Source: an uncultured Opitutia bacterium (lineage in GTDB: Bacteria > Verrucomicrobiota > Verrucomicrobiia > Opitutales > UBA953). Taken from it: a stretch of 50,171 bases of DNA. The notes beneath the pieces are model-generated. The model ran no database searches. It saw only the letters and a list, made by a program, of their open reading frames with translations, and was not told the DNA's origin. Made by a program: the position numbers and the translations under genes. The number at the start of each line of letters is the position of its first letter. Position 1 is the first letter of the stretch. Location: assembly GCA_903850885.1 (NCBI GenBank), contig CAINMU010000115.1, positions 1-50,171 of the forward strand, given 5' to 3'. Of this stretch, positions 26,839 through 35,515 are shown one piece after another.

Positions 26839-28290
26839 TTAACCTGCAAGTCTCTGCGTCAGCGCTTTCCGATAGCACGACAAATGCCGGTCGGCGGATT
26901 TTGCCCAACTAAACTCTTGTTGCATCGCTTGAACCTGAACGGATTGGAAATCGGCTGGTCGAGCGAAGAGCTCCAGGGCTTGCTGAATCGCCCAATCGAT
27001 GCCGCTGACGTCGGCGTGTTGAAAGACGATGCCAGTCCCTTGGGCGGTCGTGCGACTCCAGTGTTTGACGGTATCAGCCAGTCCGCCCGTGGCACGTACG
27101 ATGGGCAAGGTGCCATAAGCCATCGAGTATAACTGATTAAGACCACAGGGTTCGAAACGGCTGGGCATGAGGAAGAAGTCGGCCCCTGCCTCGATGCGAT
27201 GCGAGAGGCCATTATCGTAACCGATTCGCACCGCGCAAAGTTCGGGAAAATCGGCGGCCAGCCGGCGAAACTCATTTTCCAGCTGCGCATCGCCGCTACC
27301 CAGTAAAACGAATTGCATCTGACCAGCCCGCAAAAATTTAGGTAAGACCCGCACGGCGAGGTCGAGGCCTTTTTGCTCCCAGAGGCGCGAGATGACCCCG
27401 ACGAGCGGCATTTTTACCTCCGTGGCTAAGCCGAGTTCGCGCTGCAACTCGGCCTTGCAGGCGCTTTTACCGCCGAGATCTTTGGCGCTATAATTCTTTT
27501 TAAGATGCGGGTCGGTGCTCGGATTCCATTCGTCCTTATCGACGCCATTAAGGATGCCTTCGAGCTCGGGCTGGCGGCGGCGAACGACATCATCCAGGCC
27601 GTAGCCAAATTCGGGTGTGAGGATTTCGCGGGCATACGTGGGGCTGACGGTGATGACGCGGGTCGCATGAAGAATGCCCCCTTTGAGGAAGTTAAGTCCC
27701 CCGAGGCATTCGAGTTCCAGCGGACTCCACAGATGCTCCGGTAAGCCCAAGAAACCCATGACCCGCCGGCTCATTAATCCCTGATGCTGTAAGTTGTGGA
27801 TGGTCATCACCGAGGCGCACTTTCCTAAGGGCGTGCCTTTGACGACGGTATTGAGCAGTACCGGCACTAATCCGGCCGTCCAGTCGTGACCGTGAATGAT
27901 GTCGGGCGTCCAACCCGTGTTTAGACAAATGTCCAACGCGGCTCGCCCGTAAAATGCCGCCCGTTCGCCGACGTCTTCCCGGGTGGGGTAGATTTCCCGG
28001 CCGCCGTAGTAATCTTCGTGTTCGATGAACCAGGCTTCTAATCCCGAGCAGATCGCTAACGAGCGCACGCGACACGCGGCTTTGGCCGGATTGCCGTGCA
28101 CGCCCACTTTGAGCACTTCCAATCGGGTTTCCATGTTCTCCCGCCCCGGAACCGAACCGTAGAGTGGCGTGACGACGCGGACTTCATGACCCTGTGCCGC
28201 CAACGCCTTACATAACGCAATGGTGGCATCACCGAGTCCTCCGGCTTTGGACCATGGAGCGAGTTCGGGGGTGATATGTAAAATCTTCAT
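26839..28290 (-). CDS. glgA: Glycogen synthase (ADP-glucose type)
   Basis: GT5 glycosyltransferase that extends alpha-1,4-glucan chains from ADP-glucose. The 483-residue protein begins MKILHITPELAPWSKAGGLG with the KxGGL substrate loop. It has HGHDWTAGLVPVLLN, GILNGVDKDEWNP, and the C-terminal motif SRFEPCGLNQLYSMAYGTLP with catalytic Glu. Its ATG overlaps the exosortase stop by four bases, an odd partnership. Glycogen phosphorylase is encoded 10 kb away on the other strand, so glycogen storage and use are both present. Confidence 0.96.
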   Translation of the reverse strand: MKILHITPELAPWSKAGGLGDATIALCKALAAQGHEVRVVTPLYGSVPGRENMETRLEVLKVGVHGNPAKAACRVRSLAICSGLEAWFIEHEDYYGGREIYPTREDVGERAAFYGRAALDICLNTGWTPDIIHGHDWTAGLVPVLLNTVVKGTPLGKCASVMTIHNLQHQGLMSRRVMGFLGLPEHLWSPLELECLGGLNFLKGGILHATRVITVSPTYAREILTPEFGYGLDDVVRRRQPELEGILNGVDKDEWNPSTDPHLKKNYSAKDLGGKSACKAELQRELGLATEVKMPLVGVISRLWEQKGLDLAVRVLPKFLRAGQMQFVLLGSGDAQLENEFRRLAADFPELCAVRIGYDNGLSHRIEAGADFFLMPSRFEPCGLNQLYSMAYGTLPIVRATGGLADTVKHWSRTTAQGTGIVFQHADVSGIDWAIQQALELFARPADFQSVQVQAMQQEFSWAKSADRHLSCYRKALTQRLAG

Positions 28291-29324
28291 AGAACAGAGG
28301 AAGGCGATCTGGCGCCGCGCCCGATGCGATTAATCAGCGGCAGGCAGGCCAGCAGAGCGAGCAGGGCCAGCCCCATGGCGACGTTACCAGCTAAATCATG
28401 GATACTGCCGAAAGTCGAAAAGTTCGGCTGCCCATGTTCGATGCCTGACCAATCTCGGTCAATGGAGCGCGAGCCATGATTGAGCGCATAGAAAGCGAGG
28501 AAAGTATTCCGTCCGATGTTTAGGAGGATCGCAATCAATCCGGAGAGGAGGATCATCCCCGTCCGGCGAAGCAGGGCACCCGGAAAGCCGCCTTCAAGAA
28601 AAGTCGCTCCCAGGAATGCGCCCGCAAACACGCAGGCGGAAAGCGACCGAATGCCTGAACAAGCGTCGGCGATGCCCACGCCGTCTCCATTCGCGAAGAT
28701 AATGGTGTTACCGTTGACGCGGATGACATGGTCGGTGACGCGTAAAATCCCCGAAACGATGTCGGTCACATTGGAAAGCAGTTCGCCTTTAATCTGATTG
28801 TCGACCAGGTAAAGAAAAGGGCCGGAGATAATCCAGACGCCTGCCGGAAAAATCATCAGTCCAACGGCCTGCCAGCGGGCGTGCGCGGTGGCTTCGGTTT
28901 GGTCGGGTCCGCGGACGGATAAGAAGGTGAATGTCCAGGCCGAACCTACTAAGCCAAAGGCGATTAAAAGGGTGGGGATTACGCCCGTACCAAAAATCGC
29001 CCGACCCGCCCCGCCAAAGCCGAACATCAAAAGTGAAAGATAACCCATCGCGGCGATGATGCGCAGCAAAACCGGCGAGGCCGGCGGAGAAATGGGGCTT
29101 TGCTGTCCGGTTAAATAGGCCCGGATGTTCGCCCAACGGTCCCAGAGCACGTAGCCAGAAAAGATCGGGACCAGGTAGCCGAAGGTGTAATCGTCTTTCG
29201 TGCTCCAGATGGCCCATTGATCCCAGGTCGCGATGCCCGCCATCCCAACGAGCAGCAGGCCTAAGCCAACGGTGTTGGCATCAAGCTTAACGTCAGATGC
29301 GCGGGCTGGAGCTTCTTCGGACAT
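28287..29324 (-). CDS. Exosortase/archaeosortase family protein
   Basis: A 345-residue polytopic membrane protein, start ATG 29324 (a TTG lies one codon earlier). The three catalytic positions of exosortases are visible: Cys near 222 in IADACSGIRSLSA, Arg near 270 in LLNIGRNTFLAFYALNHG, and His near 308 in SIHDLAGNVAMGL. These enzymes act as membrane transpeptidases on proteins with C-terminal sorting signals such as PEP-CTERM. No sorting-signal protein was found in this window. It starts one base inside the stop of the upstream ABC ATPase and overlaps glgA, so all are co-translated. Confidence 0.9.
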   Translation of the reverse strand: MSEEAPARASDVKLDANTVGLGLLLVGMAGIATWDQWAIWSTKDDYTFGYLVPIFSGYVLWDRWANIRAYLTGQQSPISPPASPVLLRIIAAMGYLSLLMFGFGGAGRAIFGTGVIPTLLIAFGLVGSAWTFTFLSVRGPDQTEATAHARWQAVGLMIFPAGVWIISGPFLYLVDNQIKGELLSNVTDIVSGILRVTDHVIRVNGNTIIFANGDGVGIADACSGIRSLSACVFAGAFLGATFLEGGFPGALLRRTGMILLSGLIAILLNIGRNTFLAFYALNHGSRSIDRDWSGIEHGQPNFSTFGSIHDLAGNVAMGLALLALLACLPLINRIGRGARSPSSVL

Positions 29325-30121
29325 CAAAAGCGCGGCACCGCTGCGAGTAAGGTTTTCGTGTACGCCTCCTGCGGATTTCCAAGGATTTCAGCGGGACTGC
29401 CTTGTTCGACAATTCCGCCTTTTGACATCACGAGAATATGGTCGCTCACGTGTTCGACGACGGCGAGATCGTGCGCGATGAACAGGTAAGTCAGGCCAAG
29501 CTGTTCTTGCAGATCTTGAAGCAAATTGACGACTTCGGCCTGCACGGAGACATCCAGGGCCGAAACCGGTTCGTCGCAGATGATGAGTTCCGGTTGGACG
29601 GCCAAAGCGCGGGCGATGCCGATCCGCTGACGTTGTCCGCCGGAAAATTCATGCGGGTGGCGACGGAGGTGTTCGGCGGGCAATTGGACGCAGCGTAGTA
29701 ATTCCACGCACCGTTCGGCGCGGTCGCTTCGTGACATCTGCGGGAAATGGATTTCCAGAGGTTCGGAAAGGATGCTGAGGATATCAGCTCGCGGGTTAAG
29801 GGAGTTATAAGGATCCTGGAAAATCATCTGGATTTTTTTGCGCCAAGGCAGGAACTCCGCGTTCGAGAGGCTACCAATGTCCGTGCCTTGGTAGAAGATC
29901 TGGCCCGCGGTGAGCGGGGCGAGTTTCACAATTGCCCGACCCGTCGTGGTCTTGCCCGAACCTGATTCGCCCACTAAGCCCACAGTCTTACCTTTCGGGA
30001 TGACGAACGAGATGTCGTCGACGGCTTTTTTAGGGACGGCTTTCTGGAAGAACCAGTTGGCCCGACCTGGGTAGTGAACCGCCAGGCCGCGCACTTCCAG
30101 CAGGTTGTCGGCGTGGCTCAT
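29324..30121 (-). CDS. Oligopeptide ABC transporter ATPase (OppF/YejF C-half-like)
   Basis: ATPase of the peptide importer in this operon. ATG 30121 gives 265 residues; it overlaps the preceding ATPase stop by four bases. Walker A is GESGSGKTTTGRAI, then MIFQDPYNSLNPR, the signature SGGQRQRIGIARALAVQP and Walker B LIICDEPVSALDVS. The C-terminus ends soon after GNPQEAYTKTLLAAVPRF, so only a short OppF-type tail is present. With the adjacent gene it corresponds to the two halves of the fused E. coli YejF. Confidence 0.92.
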   Translation of the reverse strand: MSHADNLLEVRGLAVHYPGRANWFFQKAVPKKAVDDISFVIPKGKTVGLVGESGSGKTTTGRAIVKLAPLTAGQIFYQGTDIGSLSNAEFLPWRKKIQMIFQDPYNSLNPRADILSILSEPLEIHFPQMSRSDRAERCVELLRCVQLPAEHLRRHPHEFSGGQRQRIGIARALAVQPELIICDEPVSALDVSVQAEVVNLLQDLQEQLGLTYLFIAHDLAVVEHVSDHILVMSKGGIVEQGSPAEILGNPQEAYTKTLLAAVPRF

Positions 30122-30963
30122 GGCGAAACTTTGAGTTCTTCGGTTAAGGTCGTGAGTCGACGACGACGTTGCCCGAGTCGGGGGATGCAGGCGATGAGCG
30201 CGCGGGTGTAGGGATGGGCTTGCGTCCGCATGATTTCGCTGACCGGACCATGTTCGACGATGCGGCCTTTCCACATCACTTGCACCTGATCGGCAAAGTT
30301 GGCCACGATGCCGAAATTGTGGGTGATCAGCAGGATGCTCATCCCCCGCTCGCGTCGCAGACGCGCCAGCAAGTCCATGATTTCTTTCTGAATGGTGACG
30401 TCGAGGGCGGTGGTCGGTTCGTCGGCTACCAAGATCTTCGGATTGCAGGCCAGGGCCATGGCAATCATCGCGCGTTGCTGCATCCCGCCCGAAAGTTCGT
30501 GCGGGTACTGGTTCGCCACCCGTTCGGGTTCGGTGATCCGCACTTCCTGCAAGGCGCGTTGGATTTCACTTTTGATGTCCTTCACCTCCGGGCGATGGAG
30601 TGCAATCGCTTCCCCAATCTGAAATCCAATCGTATAGACGGGATTAAGTGAGGTGCCGGGTTCTTGGAAGATGTAGGCGATGGACCCCCCGCGGACTTTG
30701 GCGAGTTTGTCGTCGGGCAGTTTTAATAAGTCGACGCCCCCAAGCATGACACTCCCCGTCACCGTGCAGGTGGGCGGGGGTGGGAGAAGCCGGGTCAGGG
30801 CAAGCGCGGTGACTGACTTGCCCGAACCCGATTCGCCGACGACCGCCAAGACTTCACCCGCGGCAATCGAGAAGGTGACATCCTGAGCGGCGACGGTGGC
30901 ACTGTCACCGGCGTGGAAGGTGATGCAGAGGTCCTGTACTTTCAGGAGGGGCTCGGCGGACAT
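30118..30963 (-). CDS. Oligopeptide ABC transporter ATPase (OppD/YejF N-half-like)
   Basis: First of two ATPases. ATG 30963 ([16 protein letters not shown]) is preferred; ATG 30969 and GTG 30972 are in frame. About 281 residues, with Walker [36 protein letters not shown], signature [20 protein letters not shown], and Walker [14 protein letters not shown]. It lies 51 bases after the solute-binding protein gene and overlaps the second ATPase. No iron-sulfur Cys cluster of the kind seen in some OppD proteins is visible at the C-terminus. Confidence 0.92.
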   Translation of the reverse strand: MSAEPLLKVQDLCITFHAGDSATVAAQDVTFSIAAGEVLAVVGESGSGKSVTALALTRLLPPPPTCTVTGSVMLGGVDLLKLPDDKLAKVRGGSIAYIFQEPGTSLNPVYTIGFQIGEAIALHRPEVKDIKSEIQRALQEVRITEPERVANQYPHELSGGMQQRAMIAMALACNPKILVADEPTTALDVTIQKEIMDLLARLRRERGMSILLITHNFGIVANFADQVQVMWKGRIVEHGPVSEIMRTQAHPYTRALIACIPRLGQRRRRLTTLTEELKVSP

Positions 30964-31013
30964 GGGCATCACGTTAGGTCAGGGAGTGGGGTGAGGGGAA
31001 GGAAGAAACCACC

Positions 31014-32897
31014 TCATTCGGTCCGCCAACGATCTTCAATCAAGGTCTTGGGTGCCCCGTGCGTCTTACCCGCTCTAAAATCTTTGAGGTCACTTTCGCG
31101 TTGGCGCGGATCAATCCAGAAAAGTCCGAAAGTTCCCGGGTCTTCCGCCGAACGAACGTCGAATCCTGTCGGGAATTTGACCCATTCCCAGAAGGCGTAA
31201 CGGTATCCCGGCACCCTAAAGCCCGGGATGAAGTCGGCATTATCGTGGATGCGTCGTTGCATCTGATGAGAAAGCCCAATCATTTCAGTTTCATCCGTCG
31301 ACGCCCGGAACCGGTCGATGAGCTTAGATAATTCCGGATCATCGATGCCGGTGATGTTGTTGGTCTGCCGTTTCGGGACTTTTCGGCCGTCCCCTAATTT
31401 GTCTACGGCATTATCGCCATGATGAGATTCCCAGAGTGCCGGTAAGCGACTCGAAACCGACCAGGCCCAAAAGGCGATATCGTGGTTCTTTTCCATGACT
31501 TTTCGGTACATGGTCGTGTGCTCCAGGGTCTCGGGACGGTATTCCAGTCCGCAACGCCTTGCGGATTCGACCAAGGTGGCCAGGTATTTGCGGCGATCGG
31601 AATTATCAAAGGTCAGCCGAAAGGAAAGCCGTTCACCCGCAGCGTTTACGAGGATACCGTCAGCGCCGGTCCTGGTAAAGCCGGCTCGGGCGAAGGCGGC
31701 GCGCGCAAGCTCCGGAGAATATTGGCGGGCGCGGATGGAGGGGTCGGTATACTTGCCAAGGCCTTCGCTGAATTGGTTGAGCCGTTCATAGTCGCCTCGG
31801 TAAAATCCATCAATCACGCGCTGGAAGTCGGTCGCATGCTGCAGGCCCAAGCGGACGTTGAGGTCATCGAGCAAAGGCTTCTGGGTATTGATATAAAGCC
31901 CATAAGGCGGGCGGGGTATATCGTTAAAGAATTGGACCTTGGTGACGTAACCCTGGAGGGTGGCGTTCTTTTCGTTGATGCCATACCAGTAGCGCGGCAT
32001 GCCGATGGGCATGAAATCAATCTGGCCGGCAAGGAAGGATTCATAGGCACTGTCAATTTCCCGGATCACCGTATAGTCGATCGCATCCGGATTGTAGCGG
32101 TGCCGGTAATATTTACGCCGGTCTCCCCACCAATCTTTCACGCGGGTGAGGGTCACCGATTTCTCCCGCTGAAAACCTGCTTGCGCGACGAAGTAAGCTC
32201 CGGTGGTCGGCTGGAAGCGGTCGTTATAAAGTTTTTCGTAATTCGGCCCAAAGTCTTTGAAGAAATCGCGCGGGATCGGGCGCAGCTCGCCCAGGTTCTC
32301 GAGTTGCATCGGGCGTTGGCGCGGAGCCTTCACGGCGATCGTGTGGTCGTCGAACCGGGTGATGCCGCCCCATTCGCGGGTGTAATAATCAACATACCAC
32401 TCCGCGTTGATCCAGGGCGACCGATAGAAATAGAAGGCGAAAAAGAAATCATCCGCGGTGATCGGCTGCCCATCCGTGAATTGGGCGTTCGGATCGAGCC
32501 GGAAGTAGGCGGTCAGGCCGTCGGCTGACATCGCCCAACTCATGGCCAGCGCCGGGATGGGTTCGTCGGTGTTAGGGTGCGAGGAGAGTAGTCCGAAATC
32601 GTTGTTATCGTAAAGTTCGCCGCGGAAACCGTTATTCGCATTGGGACCCACCCGGCGAAGCGTCGGAGGCGTCGCCGGCGTAAACTGACGCAGTGTCCCG
32701 CCCCGGACCGCCTGGGCCGAGGCAAATTCCGTTTGCTCGGCGCCATCGTGCCAGACCAGGTCTTTGGGCAAGTCTGCCGGGGTGGCGAAATGGAAGAAGT
32801 CCGGGTGCTCGGCGTAATAGGCCGCAGCTTTGGGGTCCCGGTAAGTTTCACCGTGCGCCAAGGTCAGTAGGCCGAAAAATGTCAGTAGGATTTTCAT
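31014..32897 (-). CDS. yejA: Peptide ABC transporter solute-binding protein (YejA-like)
   Basis: ATG 32897 gives 627 residues with signal peptide MKILLTFFGLLTLAHGE; no lipobox Cys, so it is a free periplasmic protein. Family 5 binding-protein features follow: GTLRQFTPATPPTLRRVGPN, PIPALAMSWAMSADGLTAYF, ARAGFTRTGADGILVNAAGE and a C-terminal FWEWVKFPTGFDV. YejA-type proteins bind peptides, including microcin C-like and defensin peptides. The start overlaps the yejE-like stop by four bases. Placement after the permeases differs from E. coli, where yejA comes first. Confidence 0.9.
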   Translation of the reverse strand: MKILLTFFGLLTLAHGETYRDPKAAAYYAEHPDFFHFATPADLPKDLVWHDGAEQTEFASAQAVRGGTLRQFTPATPPTLRRVGPNANNGFRGELYDNNDFGLLSSHPNTDEPIPALAMSWAMSADGLTAYFRLDPNAQFTDGQPITADDFFFAFYFYRSPWINAEWYVDYYTREWGGITRFDDHTIAVKAPRQRPMQLENLGELRPIPRDFFKDFGPNYEKLYNDRFQPTTGAYFVAQAGFQREKSVTLTRVKDWWGDRRKYYRHRYNPDAIDYTVIREIDSAYESFLAGQIDFMPIGMPRYWYGINEKNATLQGYVTKVQFFNDIPRPPYGLYINTQKPLLDDLNVRLGLQHATDFQRVIDGFYRGDYERLNQFSEGLGKYTDPSIRARQYSPELARAAFARAGFTRTGADGILVNAAGERLSFRLTFDNSDRRKYLATLVESARRCGLEYRPETLEHTTMYRKVMEKNHDIAFWAWSVSSRLPALWESHHGDNAVDKLGDGRKVPKRQTNNITGIDDPELSKLIDRFRASTDETEMIGLSHQMQRRIHDNADFIPGFRVPGYRYAFWEWVKFPTGFDVRSAEDPGTFGLFWIDPRQRESDLKDFRAGKTHGAPKTLIEDRWRTE

Positions 32898-34186
32898 CGT
32901 TGGGAGCGGCGAAGGTCGAAGGCGTCTTGCAACGCTTCGCCCACCGAGTTGATCATGACCATCGTGCCAACCAGGCAGAAAATCGTGGGGCCAAGAATCC
33001 ACCAAGCGTGCCAATTCTCCTTTGCTTGATGGAGCAAGTCACCCCAAGAGGGTTCCGTAGGTGGCAACCCAAATCCAAGATAATCAAGCGCGGAGAGCGA
33101 GAAGACGAGCCCGTGCAAACTGAAGGGAAGGGTGGTGAGGATGACGGTCGCACAATTAGGTAAGATATGCCGCCAGATGATACGCGCATGTCCGGCGCCT
33201 AAGGATTTCGAAGCGGTCACGTAGTCGCGCGCGGAAACTTGGTAGGCCGAGGCGCGGAGCTGTTGCGCCAAGCCAATCCAAGAAAAGGCGACGAGAATGA
33301 GGATGAGAATCGCGAGGGACGGCTCCAGCAGGCTGGCCAGGAAGATGACCGCGTAGAGGAAGGGGATGTTCGACCAAATTTCCATGGCACGCTGCCAGAA
33401 CATGTCGAACCAACCGCCGAAGTAGCCCATCGATGCTCCTAAGATGAGGCCCACGGCATAGACCGCCGGCAGGTAAATCAGGGCGGCCAGTAAGAGGATG
33501 CGGAAACCACCAAAAAGCCGGGCGACGATATCATGCCCGGATTCATCGGTGCCCAACCAATGTCCGTCCAGTCCAGGAGGGCACGGCGAAGGGATCAAGG
33601 TAGCCAGTGCTCCTTGGGGCTTCCAGTCGCTCGCCGCTTTTTCCGGTAGGCTAAGCACCACTTGGTCATCCACGAGTTTAGCGCGGGCGACGCCGATCCC
33701 GTTTTCAAATCGGCGGGCATCCCCGTTGAGCCTGCCATTGATGACCGACCAGACTTGTTCGCGCCTGCCCTGGCTGTTCAGCCTAAAAATGCGTCCTTCG
33801 GCAATCACTCCTCTGGGGTCGCACCAGCGGCCTTCGCGGTCTTGGCTGACTTGAGGCATGACTTCGCAGACTTCATCAGCGGCGAATGGCACGAGTGGCA
33901 TCATCAACCAGCCGCGACGGTTGACGCTGAGCTCGCGCTCGAGGTGGCGATAGTTAGGTTCGGCAATCGTCGCGAGTCCGAGATCCTGGCCGGAGATAAA
34001 GCCGGCCAATACCGGAAACCGCCATTGGCCATCGAGGCGCAAAACCAGCGGCCGTTTGCCCACCAGTAAAGGGCCTAAGGCGGCAAGGCCGGCGAGAACG
34101 ATTAGGGTGAGCAGAGACCACCATCCCATTCGATTGGCGCGAAAGCGCTGGAAACGCTTAACGGTGATTGGGTCGAAGGTGCTCAT
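32894..34186 (-). CDS. yejE: Peptide ABC transporter permease (YejE-like) with enlarged periplasmic loop
   Basis: A 430-residue inner-membrane permease. VKRFQRFRANRMGWWSLLTL, PLVLRLDGQWRFPVLAGF, WLGTDESGHDIVARLFGGF, the EAA loop SLGAGHARIIWRHILPNCA, and DYLGFGLPPTEPSWGDLL track E. coli YejE. It is about 90 residues longer than YejE. The excess sits in the first periplasmic loop, about residues 100-190, and includes EVMPQVSQDREGRWCDPRGV. The start overlaps the yejB-like stop by four bases. Confidence 0.92.
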   Translation of the reverse strand: MSTFDPITVKRFQRFRANRMGWWSLLTLIVLAGLAALGPLLVGKRPLVLRLDGQWRFPVLAGFISGQDLGLATIAEPNYRHLERELSVNRRGWLMMPLVPFAADEVCEVMPQVSQDREGRWCDPRGVIAEGRIFRLNSQGRREQVWSVINGRLNGDARRFENGIGVARAKLVDDQVVLSLPEKAASDWKPQGALATLIPSPCPPGLDGHWLGTDESGHDIVARLFGGFRILLLAALIYLPAVYAVGLILGASMGYFGGWFDMFWQRAMEIWSNIPFLYAVIFLASLLEPSLAILILILVAFSWIGLAQQLRASAYQVSARDYVTASKSLGAGHARIIWRHILPNCATVILTTLPFSLHGLVFSLSALDYLGFGLPPTEPSWGDLLHQAKENWHAWWILGPTIFCLVGTMVMINSVGEALQDAFDLRRSQR

Positions 34187-35415
34187 GTTTTTTTATCGAA
34201 CCGGATGCGCGGGTCGACGGCGGCAACACAGAGATCAGAGAGGATGTTACCCAGAAGCATCGCCAGGCTCGAAAGGGTGAGGAGGCCGAGGAAGACCGGG
34301 AAGTCGCGATGAACCAGCGAATCATAGCCCAACAGGCCCAAACCAGGAATATTAAAAGTGAATTCGATGAGGAATGAACCCGTGAGGAAGAAACCAAGAT
34401 TCCCTCCGAAGGTCGCCGCCAAGGGGATGATGGAGTTACGCAAGGCGTGGACGAACACGATGCGACCATTACTGAGCCCTTTGGCTTTGGCGGTGCGCAC
34501 ATAGTCAGCGGCCAGATTATCCAGCAAACCGTTGCGGGTAAAAAGCGTGAGGGCGGTGAAGGCGCCAATCATTTCGCAACAGAGTGGAAGGAAAGAGTGA
34601 TAAAATGGGCGCGACCAATCAAAGCCCATGGTCGGAAACCACCCCAGTTTGAAACACAGCAGTTGCAGTAACACCACCGCGAGGATGAAGCCAGGAATGG
34701 AATAAAGGATGAAGAGGCCCTGGGAAGATATCCGATCGAACCACCCATCGCGGCGCAAGGCTTTGGCCACGCCCAAAGGAATGGAGATGGCGTAGGCGAG
34801 TAGAAGAGACCAACCACCGAACCAAGCCGAGATCGGTAAGCGGGATTTGATTTCGTTCCATACAGGTTTGTCGCTGCCCGTAGAGTCACCCAGCTGGCCT
34901 TGAAGTAAGCCCGAGTAAGCTTTGCGATAGACGAGGACGCGGGTGGCGGTGTCCGCGTCATCGGACAGGGGAGCGGGCTCGGCTCGCCAAGGCTCACGGG
35001 GTTTGCCGTCGAGGGTGGTGACCGCGAAGGCTTCTCCGTTCAGCTTGATGGCGAGTTTAAAAGATTGGTCGGCACGCTGGTCGTCGGCGACTTCGGCTTC
35101 CGCTTTGCCCTCTTTGTCGAGGCGCACTGTTGTCCAGTCCGCTGGACCGGGCATGATGCCCAGCCAGATGGCGTAAGCTTCGGTCAGCGGGCGATCAAAG
35201 CCATAACGGCGTTTAAGATTATCCAGTTCCTCCGGCGAAGCGGGGCCGCTCGGTCGGGCCGCCGCACTGCGTTTACGGTCGGCTTGTTGACGCTCGGCGA
35301 GGGCTTGCTCAATCGGACCGCCGGGTACGAAACGGGTGAAGCAAAACGCGACGAACGTGATGCCCACGAACGTCAGTGGGACGAGCAACAACCGTCTGAG
35401 GACGTAGTCGCGCAT
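34183..35415 (-). CDS. yejB: Peptide ABC transporter permease (YejB-like) with enlarged periplasmic loop
   Basis: A 410-residue permease starting MRDYVLRRLLLVPLTFVGIT, then RRYGFDRPLTEAYAIWLG, the EAA loop AKAKGLSNGRIVFVHALRNS, and GLLGYDSLVHRDFPVFLGLL as in YejB. An extra segment of about 80-90 residues interrupts the periplasmic loop around residues 92-175, giving a length above the about 364 of E. coli YejB. It is the first gene of the seven-gene minus operon. The 100-base gap upstream is shared with the divergent acyltransferase/ligase gene and holds a TTGACC and a TATAGA, but these are 21 bases apart, too far for a standard promoter. Confidence 0.92.
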   Translation of the reverse strand: MRDYVLRRLLLVPLTFVGITFVAFCFTRFVPGGPIEQALAERQQADRKRSAAARPSGPASPEELDNLKRRYGFDRPLTEAYAIWLGIMPGPADWTTVRLDKEGKAEAEVADDQRADQSFKLAIKLNGEAFAVTTLDGKPREPWRAEPAPLSDDADTATRVLVYRKAYSGLLQGQLGDSTGSDKPVWNEIKSRLPISAWFGGWSLLLAYAISIPLGVAKALRRDGWFDRISSQGLFILYSIPGFILAVVLLQLLCFKLGWFPTMGFDWSRPFYHSFLPLCCEMIGAFTALTLFTRNGLLDNLAADYVRTAKAKGLSNGRIVFVHALRNSIIPLAATFGGNLGFFLTGSFLIEFTFNIPGLGLLGYDSLVHRDFPVFLGLLTLSSLAMLLGNILSDLCVAAVDPRIRFDKKT

Positions 35416-35515
35416 CAGGGTATCTATAGGGCAAGCACGGAACGGGAGGGGTCAACCCCGAAAGCGAGCGTGGACTCTCCTTGCACAATTAATTTTCGAC
35501 TGACAATCTCCGCCC

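Noticed and set aside
27140..27160. T-arm-like GGTTCGAAAC suggesting a tRNA
   Set aside because: It is inside the conserved glgA motif SRFEPCG on the minus strand and has no acceptor pairing nearby.
31482..32528. 348-residue plus-strand frame opposite yejA
   Set aside because: Antisense shadow of the binding-protein gene; no signal, domain or ribosome site.
35416..35515. Promoter TTGACC/TATAGA for yejB
   Set aside because: The hexamers are 21 bases apart, outside the usual 16-19 range; no better pair is visible.
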